A program made the position numbers and the translations under genes. This document shows, piece after piece, positions 25,153 to 33,558 of a DNA stretch of 42,991 nucleotides (position 1 is the stretch's first letter; each line of letters opens with the position of its first letter). This stretch comes from Prevotella sp. (GTDB taxonomy: Bacteria; Bacteroidota; Bacteroidia; Bacteroidales; Bacteroidaceae): positions 1-42,991 of the forward strand of contig JAFUAY010000006.1 of assembly GCA_017460515.1 (NCBI GenBank), written 5' to 3'. A model generated the notes under the pieces. It was not told the origin of the DNA, did no database searches, and saw only the letters and a program-made list of their open reading frames with translations.

Positions 25153-26898
25153 TCAATTACTCGTCTTTGAGAAACTTGTATTCTCACCACTTGAGAAGGC
25201 AGAGTTCTGAACCAGATTGTGGTTCACACGCATCTCTTCGAGGTTGTAGGGCCAGAAGATGGCATCAATCTTCTTCAGACGCTGCTTGGCTGCACCGGCA
25301 CCATCCATCTCTTTCATGTTGACTGCATCAGAGAGCACATCAGTATTACCGTCACGCAGACTGCGACGAACCAGGTCATACCAGCGCTTGCCTTCGAACA
25401 TCAGTTCGCGCTGACGCTCCTTCAAGACGAGTGCGCGCATATCGTCTCTCTTTGTTGGCTTGGCAAGTGCTGTCTTGATAGGCGACTCACACAGCGAACG
25501 GTTATAGACGGCCTGTACCAGCTTGAAAGCCTCATCAATCTCAGGACTGCCGTCGGTAGCCATCTCAGCAAGTGCCTCAGCCTTCAGCAACATGATATCA
25601 CTCAGACGATAGATAATCCAGTTAGCATGGTTATGGCCTGCTGTTTGCGTTCTTCCAGGATAATCCTTCACGGTATTATCAGTGGTTGAAGCAGCAATTT
25701 CGATATCCTTCATGACATACTTTGAGATGCCATATACACCAGAGCTGACAGCCTGGATATTCTCATAGTAGCGGGCATCAAACTTTCCGTAGATGCTCTT
25801 CGACGAGTTATCAGTACGGATGAGCCAGTTAGCAGGCGACACAATACCTCTTGCAGCATTTGACTGCGGACCGGATGCATAGAAACGGTTCACAGACTCG
25901 TTCTGCGGCAGGTTGTTGTCCTCCATGAACACCAACTCGAAGATAATCTCATAGCTCGTAGCATCCTTCATATCAGAGGTAGTGGTACCAAAAAGGCTCT
26001 CGTATTCCCATCCGAAATAGCTGCTGGATCCCAGACGACTCAGCTCCAAGGGGAAGCCATTCAGACGACCTTCAGTATCAACAGTTCTTCCATCGTAATA
26101 CTCAACATAGTCGAGTGAGTCACGCAAGATGACTTTGTCAGCATACTTCACACAGTTAGCATAGTCTTTCTTCCAGAGATACATCTCGCACAGCAATGCA
26201 TGGATAGCCTGCTGAGTGATACGTCCTGTCTTATAAAGGGCTTTGGTAGAAGGATAGGTAATCATAGCATCGTTCTGCACGCTCTCCAGATCATTGATCA
26301 GATAGGCGAGTACCTCATCAAACGGAGTTGCGGCCAAGTCCATGGTCTGATTATCATCCGTATAAGCCTCTGTAACGAAAGGAACGTCACGGAAAGTACG
26401 AATCAGATAGAAGTAGCACAAGGCACGCAGCGCCTTTGCCTCAGCGATGGTAGCCTTTAGCATGGTCTCACTATAGGCAGGATCCTTTGCCGATACCTGT
26501 GGTGCATAGAGCAAAACGGTATTCAGGCGGTTGATGACTGCATAGAGACCATCCCAAGTGGTATAACCGTTGGTTGCATCGATATTTTCATTGAGCAAGC
26601 GCTGAATGTTCACATCGGATGTTACATTGGTTCCAGGCTCAATATTGTCTGAACGGAACTCACCCCAGACCATCAGGCGGTCAAGGACATTTGCTGTCTG
26701 CATGGCAGAATAGCAACCGATGAGCACGTTGTCGACGTCAGCCTTCTCATTCCAGAATTTATCCAGCACAATTTTGTCTTGCGGCTCAATCTCAAGGAAG
26801 TCGCCACAGCTGGTCATAAAAGGTAGAAGGGTAAAAAGGGAAAGAGGCAAAAGAACTTTCACCATACCCTTAACCTTGTGGAAATTATATTTTTTCAT
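25153..26898 (-). CDS. SusD/RagB-type surface lipoprotein (first SusCD pair)
   Basis: A 581-residue lipoprotein with lipobox MTSC before GDFLEIEPQDKI, the usual SusD N-terminus. Residues 50-250 are helical with ALRALCYFYLIRTFRDVPFV, a conserved SusD segment for the TPR scaffold, and the C-terminal part includes RQRELMFEGKRWYDLVRRSL, the other family hallmark. It follows its SusC partner by about 36 bases. The protein captures ligand and closes over the SusC barrel. The two SusD proteins of the locus differ clearly in sequence, so the second pair is not a recent duplication. Confidence 0.92.
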   Translation of the reverse strand: MKKYNFHKVKGMVKVLLPLSLFTLLPFMTSCGDFLEIEPQDKIVLDKFWNEKADVDNVLIGCYSAMQTANVLDRLMVWGEFRSDNIEPGTNVTSDVNIQRLLNENIDATNGYTTWDGLYAVINRLNTVLLYAPQVSAKDPAYSETMLKATIAEAKALRALCYFYLIRTFRDVPFVTEAYTDDNQTMDLAATPFDEVLAYLINDLESVQNDAMITYPSTKALYKTGRITQQAIHALLCEMYLWKKDYANCVKYADKVILRDSLDYVEYYDGRTVDTEGRLNGFPLELSRLGSSSYFGWEYESLFGTTTSDMKDATSYEIIFELVFMEDNNLPQNESVNRFYASGPQSNAARGIVSPANWLIRTDNSSKSIYGKFDARYYENIQAVSSGVYGISKYVMKDIEIAASTTDNTVKDYPGRTQTAGHNHANWIIYRLSDIMLLKAEALAEMATDGSPEIDEAFKLVQAVYNRSLCESPIKTALAKPTKRDDMRALVLKERQRELMFEGKRWYDLVRRSLRDGNTDVLSDAVNMKEMDGAGAAKQRLKKIDAIFWPYNLEEMRVNHNLVQNSAFSSGENTSFSKTSN

Positions 26899-26934
26899 AA
26901 GATTTCTGCTTTTTACTTTTTACGTTCTTACCTT

Positions 26935-29900
26935 TTATAGTTTCACAGTCACACCAAATGTGTATGACTTTGCACGAGGAGTCTGACCCCAGTCACATGA
27001 AGGACCATAACCACCGTATGACACTTCAGGATCAACACCTGTGTACTTGGTCAGCACAAACAGGTTGTTAGCACTCAGATAGAAACTCAGACCGTTCAGG
27101 CCGATCCATTTCAGGTCTTTCTTCTTCAATGCGTAGGTCAGCTGCAGGTAGTTCAGACGTACATAGTCGCCCTTCTCCAAGAAGCGGTCACTAACCAACG
27201 TGTTACGGTTACTATCACTCCCATAAAGCGCGCGAGGTATCGTGGTCACGTCACCTTCCTTACGCCAGCGATAGTTCACAGCTTCCGACTGATTATTGTT
27301 GGAAATCATTGCTTCAGAGTTCAATCTTGCCATATTCAGGATTTTATTTCCAACACGGTAGGTAAACTGCGTAGTGAGTCGCCAGTCCTTATAGCGGAAT
27401 GTGAAGCCGAAACCACCAGTCAACTTTGGCAGTGAAGAACCCAGGTAAACGATATCGAGGGCATTGATGTTGCCGTCATGGTTCACGTCTTCATAGATGG
27501 CATCACCACCATTGAAGTAACGGGTGTCCGATGACTCATTGTTATAGTTAAATGCCATTTGGATGGGCTTACCCTCATCGTCTACGATGACAGCGCCCTC
27601 AGCATTCGTAGCCACAGGAGCAGTCAACGGCTTACGTGTGGTGTTCAACACCTCAGTATAGAACTGGTCGGGCAGTTCACCCTTCAAGAAGGCATTGACG
27701 AAGTCCTTATAGGTTGCATAGTTATCCTTGATAAGTTTGGTATTCCAGTTGGTCTCCAGGAAGTCGTAAGAGCAGTTATAGACACCCTTTGAACGGAAAC
27801 CATAGATAGAACCGAAGGCATTGTGCAACTGGATACGTGTCAATACCTGTGCGTTCACATTGTTGAACGTTGAGTTCTGGTTCTTCAACAAGTTCTCGTC
27901 CATCTCCAGAATCTCATTGCGGTTGTTACCAAAGTTCACGTTCAAATCCATCGTGAAGTCACCCTTCTTGATCAGACGGTCGGTATCAATATGAAACTCC
28001 CAACCCATATTACGCATCTTACCATCGTTCTTATAAGCCAAGGTAGTGTAACCGGCATTTGAAGGTATACGGAAGTTGGCCTGCAACAAATCAGTAGTTG
28101 TGGCGATATAGCCCTCAAGGACGACCTTCAGTCTGTTATCCCAGAAGCCCAGGTCCATACCGAGGTTGAAGCTGTTGGTACGCTGAGCAGTCAGGTTGGT
28201 CAGGCGGATATTCTCCGGACGCATCAGACCGTTCTGGTCCAGATAGGCTGCGGTAGAACCATAGATACTGGTATAGAGATAGTCTTTTGTAGGCTGATGT
28301 CCAGAGACACCCCAACTGGGACGCAATGACAGCATAGACAGCCACTTCTTACTCCACTCCATCCATTTCTCCTGATTGACATTCCAACGCAGTGAAGCAG
28401 AAGGATAGTACACCCAGCGCTTATCGGGTCCGAAACGAGTTGTTCCCTCAGCACGCACGGCACCGGTAAAGCTATACAGACCATCCTTATAAGAATAGTG
28501 TCCCTGTACGACGAAGTTCACCGAGCGTCCTTCGCCATAACCAGAAGCCAGACCTGTGATCAGACCGCCTGCATCAGGACTGGTGATGCCACCCGAAGGC
28601 AGGCCCTTACCATTTGCACTCTGATTGCTCCAAGTACTTGAATCCAACTCGAAACGTCCCATCAATGATGCAGAATGATCTTTGTTCTTAAAGGCCGGAG
28701 TGAGCACGAACTGATGTTTCGTGTTGATCCTGACACTCTTTGACGAACCAGAGCTGGAAGTATTCACACCACCACCCGTACTCCATGAGGTAGTAACCAG
28801 TTCGGCAGGATAGAACGTATCGTCATAATTGTTGTTAATATTCATATAGACTGATCCGCGATAGTCCAGACGCCAATGATCATCATCCATACCTAAGAGT
28901 TTGTAGTTGATGATCAACTCTGGGTTCATATCGTAGGTAGAGGTGATGTTCTTAGCCAAACGAGCACTGGCAACGGGGTTTACCATGACTTTCTGGTCAC
29001 CGTCAAAGACGGACGAGCCAGATTGCAACATGGTGTAATAGGCATCCGTGTCTTCACCTGTAGCAGGATTCTGCTCATAGATGCTCATATTAGGCATCTT
29101 CATCATGGCTATACCCAGCAAGCCATACCAAGTGTTTCCGATCTTCTGCTGTGTATTCTTATGGTTCTTGGTATAGGTCATAGCGAAATTGGTACTTACC
29201 GAGATACGGTCACTGACATTATAGTCAAGGTTCACACGCGTAGAGAAACGGTTCAGTTTCTGCTCAATGATAGAACCTGTCTCATGGTCGAAACCGCCAG
29301 AGATACGGAAGCGTGCCTTCTCACCGCCACCCTCAATGGTCAGATAGTGGTTCTGGCGAAGACCCCACTGTGTAACAGCATCATACCAGTCAGTATTATT
29401 ATTGTACTGTTCGTACTCGGAGAATGTAGGATCATAGTTCAACTCCTTGATATTTGAAGCTTCATCACTCTGCTTCGGGTTGAAATAAGACTCCTTGAGC
29501 AGCATGGTATAGTCGTCACCGCTCAACAGCTTGTAGCCCTTGGGCTGATAAGTACCTGTGAGTTTGAGTGAGTAGGTCAGACGGGGCTTACCGCGTGTAC
29601 CACGCTTGGTGGTCAGCTCGATAACACCCGAACCACCTTGTGAACCATAGATAGCGGTGGCTGAAGCATCTTTCAGCACGTTTACAGTAAGGATATCTTC
29701 TGGGTTGATGTTCAACAGGTCAGCAAATTTCTCATTGGTTGCACTTGAAGCCTGGAAATCACTCAGGTCAAGGTCGTTACGGATATTGCCGTCTACCACA
29801 ATCAGTGGGTTACCATTCGTCAGTTCATTAACTGAAGCCGTACCACGCAGACGCATGGTTGAACCTGAACCCAGGTCACCACCTGAGATAATATCCAGAC

Positions 29901-30369
29901 CGGCGATACGTCCCTGCAGGGCCTCATCGACGGTGGTGATACCCAGACCCTCGAACTCTTTCATCGAGATACTCTGTGTAGCAAACGAGATTTCCTTCTC
30001 AGGGATGGCGAGGTTGTTACCACCGAGGCGCTTCTTTGACTTCACCACCACTTCCTTCAGCTGAGTTGCTGAGGTCATCATGATCTTGAAGGTGGTCTTG
30101 TTGATAGGCAACGTCTGTGTCTTCAATCCCACATAGCTGAAACGGATCTTGTCTTTCTCATTGCGTACCTTCATGGTGAAGTTACCATTCAGGTCGGTCA
30201 GGGCACTCTCGATGATACGTCCCGTGGCATCAATCTCACACACGGTAGCACCCATCAGCGGGCCCATATCGTCGCTCACCGTACCGTGAACAGACGTAAT
30301 CTGCTGTGCATTGGCACCAAGAGCCAGCATGCACATGACTGTCAATAATATGAATTTCAGTTGTTTCAT
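26935..30369 (-). CDS. SusC/RagA-type TonB-dependent outer-membrane receptor (intact)
   Basis: An intact 1144-residue receptor. It has a Sec signal (MKQLKFILLTVMCMLALGANA), a carboxypeptidase-like domain at 25-105 (SVHGTVSDDMGPLMGATVCE), and a plug domain with the SusC signature NPLIVVDGNIRNDL and LKDASATAIYGSQGGSG near 195-250. The 22-strand barrel ends in SYTFGVTVKL. SusC proteins import ligands with energy from TonB. Between plug and barrel and in the barrel I see no truncation. It follows the 953-residue FAS1 gene by nine bases and precedes SusD. Substrate class cannot be read from the sequence. Since the second SusC in the operon has a stop, this may be the only active transporter here. 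Confidence 0.93.
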   Translation of the reverse strand: MKQLKFILLTVMCMLALGANAQQITSVHGTVSDDMGPLMGATVCEIDATGRIIESALTDLNGNFTMKVRNEKDKIRFSYVGLKTQTLPINKTTFKIMMTSATQLKEVVVKSKKRLGGNNLAIPEKEISFATQSISMKEFEGLGITTVDEALQGRIAGLDIISGGDLGSGSTMRLRGTASVNELTNGNPLIVVDGNIRNDLDLSDFQASSATNEKFADLLNINPEDILTVNVLKDASATAIYGSQGGSGVIELTTKRGTRGKPRLTYSLKLTGTYQPKGYKLLSGDDYTMLLKESYFNPKQSDEASNIKELNYDPTFSEYEQYNNNTDWYDAVTQWGLRQNHYLTIEGGGEKARFRISGGFDHETGSIIEQKLNRFSTRVNLDYNVSDRISVSTNFAMTYTKNHKNTQQKIGNTWYGLLGIAMMKMPNMSIYEQNPATGEDTDAYYTMLQSGSSVFDGDQKVMVNPVASARLAKNITSTYDMNPELIINYKLLGMDDDHWRLDYRGSVYMNINNNYDDTFYPAELVTTSWSTGGGVNTSSSGSSKSVRINTKHQFVLTPAFKNKDHSASLMGRFELDSSTWSNQSANGKGLPSGGITSPDAGGLITGLASGYGEGRSVNFVVQGHYSYKDGLYSFTGAVRAEGTTRFGPDKRWVYYPSASLRWNVNQEKWMEWSKKWLSMLSLRPSWGVSGHQPTKDYLYTSIYGSTAAYLDQNGLMRPENIRLTNLTAQRTNSFNLGMDLGFWDNRLKVVLEGYIATTTDLLQANFRIPSNAGYTTLAYKNDGKMRNMGWEFHIDTDRLIKKGDFTMDLNVNFGNNRNEILEMDENLLKNQNSTFNNVNAQVLTRIQLHNAFGSIYGFRSKGVYNCSYDFLETNWNTKLIKDNYATYKDFVNAFLKGELPDQFYTEVLNTTRKPLTAPVATNAEGAVIVDDEGKPIQMAFNYNNESSDTRYFNGGDAIYEDVNHDGNINALDIVYLGSSLPKLTGGFGFTFRYKDWRLTTQFTYRVGNKILNMARLNSEAMISNNNQSEAVNYRWRKEGDVTTIPRALYGSDSNRNTLVSDRFLEKGDYVRLNYLQLTYALKKKDLKWIGLNGLSFYLSANNLFVLTKYTGVDPEVSYGGYGPSCDWGQTPRAKSYTFGVTVKL

Positions 30370-30378
30370 AAGGCTCTC

Positions 30379-33240
30379 TTATTTTCTACGTGAACTTGCA
30401 TTAGCATCATCAATAGCTTTCTGAACTTCATCTGCCCAACTGGTCAGCTGATCAGTACTGAAAATCAACGCACCATCAATCAGGTGGACCACAGCGTCAG
30501 AAGTAGAATAAATTTGCTTATTCTCATCGTCAAGTGCCTGGGCGGGAGTCCTGCTTGAAGCATTCCAGAACTCACGAGCCATCAGGTTATAGGAACCTGA
30601 AGCGACATCGACATTCAGATTCTGTCCAGGAATGGAATTGCCTGCACCATCGATAGCTGCGATGGGATTGCAGTTGTCATCCAGTCTGTACTGGCCCCAT
30701 ACCTGCAGACCGGTATTCGATGAAGTAACTCTTACAGAATAGAAACGGTTGTTGGCAGGATTTACCTTTGAAGACTCGAAGGAACGGTCAGTGACAGGCT
30801 CACCCTTAATGAAGATAGAGTTATCCTGTACATGATAGCTGACGAAATCCTTGATGCGCTGTATCATAATGTCACGTGCAATCTTGGCATTGGCATTAGA
30901 ACCGTACTTGGCAGCGCCTGCCGTTCCAGTTGCAGCTGTCAAATCCTGAATAGAAGGCAGATAGCCCTTGGTCTGCAATGCACGGATGGCAGCATTCTTC
31001 GGAGCATATACCGTGTAGTGGTAGCCGTCGAAGAGAGAGATGTTCTGATGGCCCTTGTTAGGATAAGCGGTCACCGACTGAGATGCACCGCTTTCATCCG
31101 TATAGGTACCCGTCAGTGAAGAGGTGAACAGGCCGCTACTGCTGAGCAGGTCATAGAACTCATGGAACTCCGGATAGGTAAGTGTATCTTTCAGAATAGA
31201 ACCTACCGAGTTCGATGAGCTCATTGGCAATGCACTGATCAGTCGATAGGAGTTACCATTACCCTGATGGTAGATGGTATCAGCAGGAACAGCAATATTA
31301 TTAGGAATCTCATTACCGTCAGGACCAATAATGGGCAGATGAGCCTCCAACTGGTAGCCACCTTCAATCGTCATATTGGTAGCATCTGGATTCAGCACGC
31401 GTACAGTACTGCCGGCTCGGGTACGATAGTACTCCTGACCGCTCTTCAGCTCACCCACTATAATCAGGTTGTTCAACAGATCCTTCATACGGTTCTTCAA
31501 CAATGCATTTGTAGGAGTTACTGCCGTTTCGAAGGTCTTACACGTCCACTGGTTGGTTGCACCATCGAGTGTCATCTCATAACGCTTTGCTTTCAGGCGC
31601 TCAGCCGAGGTCAATGTAGAGTCATTATCATAATAGAACTGATAGACCACCTGAGTATTACAACCATACAGAGTGGGGTCTACATAGGTCAGCATCGTCG
31701 GGTTAGTTGGCAACAGCATGCTATAGGTAGCCTCCATTGAAGAAAGGAGTGACTTGAAAGCACCGTTGTCAATATTCTCGATAGCCCAATAGATCACGCT
31801 CATCGTGTTCTTCTGCACCTGTGCAGGGAAGGCAACTGACGAGAAGCTACTTGGTGCATAGACCTGATCCGTCAGATAGACGACACCATTGCTACCCAAG
31901 AAGGTCTTCTTCACATCATTGATATTGATGAGTTGCTTGCTGGGATAGCCCCTCATGGGCATCATAGCGTCATCCACAATATTGCTGAAAGTAGAGGGCT
32001 TGGTGCTGACAAAACTGCTCAACAGGTTATTGTTGATCAGGTCGGCAAGGATATCGTCAGGCACATTGTCCCATGTACCGTACTGGATACGAATAGGCAT
32101 ACCGCTACCGTTCTGCCACCAGTCCTCAATAGCCGCATCGGTAGGCATCAGCATCGCACCAGCATCATTATGATAGTCGGTATTCGATGCATCAGGCACA
32201 TACTGGTTCCAGCCTGGGTCAAAAGTAAGCGTACCTTTCAGTGTGGTCTTTCCGTCAGGAAGATAATCGTTTGACTTTCCGCCAGCTGAACGACTACTAA
32301 TAAAGCGTACTGCAAAGACAGAGTCGTTGGCTCCGTTCAGACGATTGTACTCCTTCGATATCTCGCGATTATAATAAGGTGCTGAGAAACGGTCGAGCAG
32401 ATAAGCCCAGCGAGAGGTCGACATCTCAGTAGCCTTTCCTTGCTGACGGGCAATCTGTGCCATATTCTGGAGAGGTTCCAGCACATCGGCCACCTTATGG
32501 ATATAACCGTTCTTACACGTGATATTCTGCTTTGTGACCTGTACACCGTTCACCCAAGAAGCATTGGTTGAAGATGACTTATTGTTCGACAACACCTTCA
32601 CATCGTCCTCAGTGAATTCGTTGACACGCATGAACTCAGGCAACAAGTGAATGATAGGAGCTGCAGTAGCATCCATCACTACACGCATGGGCTTGCCCTT
32701 GGCCTGATACTGTTTCCATGCCAGTGAAGCAGGCATCTCCATCGGATCCAACTGCGGCACCGAGTCATAGATGGTTGCAGCAGTCAGACGGCGCATACTG
32801 CCACCCTTTTCAGGGGGATCGCCGGCAGAGTTTGAGAGCAACTCAATCAGGTAGGCATTGTTCACCATACAGGTGTTCAAAAGCATGGTCTTCTGTGCCT
32901 TGGTCAGGGCGTCATAACTCTTCACTTCCCATTGGTTGTTGTTGAACCAACGCTGGAAAGCTTCATCATCGGCAGCGAAGATAGTCTTCGAACCCGTATG
33001 GCGGAGCACCTCGGCTTGTCCAAGGTCATCGACCAAGCGGAGCAGTGTCGAATAGCTCTGCCCGTCGGGATCGTTCTTCAACTGCTCGTAGATAGAGTTG
33101 CCCAACCAACTAGGCTGTCCCGTGAGGATGTCGTCGTCATCCTTACATGACTGCAGGGACCAAGTACTCATCAGCAAGCCGCAGAGGGCCAATGCCACCT
33201 GTCGGCTGTGTCTTACGATTAGTTTACTTTTCATAGTCAA
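30379..33240 (-). CDS. Large FAS1 (fasciclin) domain surface lipoprotein, 953 residues
   Basis: Begins MTMKSKLIVRHSRQVALALC with lipobox LQSC before KDDDDILTG, a strongly acidic surface-export type N-terminus. An ATG two codons later is also possible. At least two FAS1 domains can be seen: at about 45-240 (GSKTIFAADDEAFQRWFNNN, NGVQVTKQNITCKNGYIHKV) and near the C-terminus at about 720-930 (HYTVYAPKNAAIRALQTKGY, KDFVSYHVQDNSIFI, and AVVHLIDGALIF). A degenerate copy lies in the middle (SMLLPTNPTML). It is the first gene of the FAS1/SusCD array and begins right after the tandem-repeat leader. It is probably the outermost ligand-binding or adhesive subunit. Confidence 0.82.
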   Translation of the reverse strand: MTMKSKLIVRHSRQVALALCGLLMSTWSLQSCKDDDDILTGQPSWLGNSIYEQLKNDPDGQSYSTLLRLVDDLGQAEVLRHTGSKTIFAADDEAFQRWFNNNQWEVKSYDALTKAQKTMLLNTCMVNNAYLIELLSNSAGDPPEKGGSMRRLTAATIYDSVPQLDPMEMPASLAWKQYQAKGKPMRVVMDATAAPIIHLLPEFMRVNEFTEDDVKVLSNNKSSSTNASWVNGVQVTKQNITCKNGYIHKVADVLEPLQNMAQIARQQGKATEMSTSRWAYLLDRFSAPYYNREISKEYNRLNGANDSVFAVRFISSRSAGGKSNDYLPDGKTTLKGTLTFDPGWNQYVPDASNTDYHNDAGAMLMPTDAAIEDWWQNGSGMPIRIQYGTWDNVPDDILADLINNNLLSSFVSTKPSTFSNIVDDAMMPMRGYPSKQLININDVKKTFLGSNGVVYLTDQVYAPSSFSSVAFPAQVQKNTMSVIYWAIENIDNGAFKSLLSSMEATYSMLLPTNPTMLTYVDPTLYGCNTQVVYQFYYDNDSTLTSAERLKAKRYEMTLDGATNQWTCKTFETAVTPTNALLKNRMKDLLNNLIIVGELKSGQEYYRTRAGSTVRVLNPDATNMTIEGGYQLEAHLPIIGPDGNEIPNNIAVPADTIYHQGNGNSYRLISALPMSSSNSVGSILKDTLTYPEFHEFYDLLSSSGLFTSSLTGTYTDESGASQSVTAYPNKGHQNISLFDGYHYTVYAPKNAAIRALQTKGYLPSIQDLTAATGTAGAAKYGSNANAKIARDIMIQRIKDFVSYHVQDNSIFIKGEPVTDRSFESSKVNPANNRFYSVRVTSSNTGLQVWGQYRLDDNCNPIAAIDGAGNSIPGQNLNVDVASGSYNLMAREFWNASSRTPAQALDDENKQIYSTSDAVVHLIDGALIFSTDQLTSWADEVQKAIDDANASSRRK

Positions 33241-33260
33241 TTTTTGTTAGTATTATTATT

Positions 33261-33340
33261 TTAGTTATTGTTATTTCGTTCTGACGGTATTACGTTATAT
33301 TGGTATTTCGTTATAACGGTATTTCGTTGTCACGATTATA
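33261..33340. repeat. Five 16-bp tandem units in the leader of the FAS1/SusCD array
   Basis: The stretch divides into exact 16-base steps starting at 33261, 33277, 33293, 33309 and 33325. The two best units read CGTTATATTGGTATTT and CGTTATAACGGTATTT; the outer ones are degenerate. It ends about 20 bases before the ATG of the first FAS1 gene. Further upstream are GACCGC-AA-GCGGTC (33347-33360) and GCCTA/TAGGC (33380-33394) dyads. No TTTG occurs on the minus strand between 33241 and 33530, so a canonical promoter is absent. The rest of this 318-base gap holds only the terminator at 33462-33488. Confidence 0.7.
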
Positions 33341-33461
33341 TCTGGAGACCGCAAGCGGTCGTTGTTTTCGGTTTTGGTTGCCTAGGCGATAGGCCCTAAG
33401 CGGGGTGATTCTTTTTCTTAGTTGTCGGATTCAGGTTATCAATTAAAATAAACGAAGGAAC

Positions 33462-33488
33462 CGGAGACGGGCTTTTACCCCATCTCCG
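33462..33488 (-). terminator. Terminator of the 1325-residue protein gene
   Basis: On the minus strand CGGAGA pairs with TCTCCG, with an inner GGG/CCC pairing, followed by a T-rich tract (GTTCCTTCGTTTATTTTAA). It lies about 70 bases after the stop at 33559 and separates that gene from the FAS1/SusCD array. Confidence 0.65.
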
Positions 33489-33558
33489 ATCCCTTTCGGT
33501 CAGAGTATTTCAGTCAGTCTAATGGCTGTCTGCATTCAATTGTTCAAATTTCAAGTTT

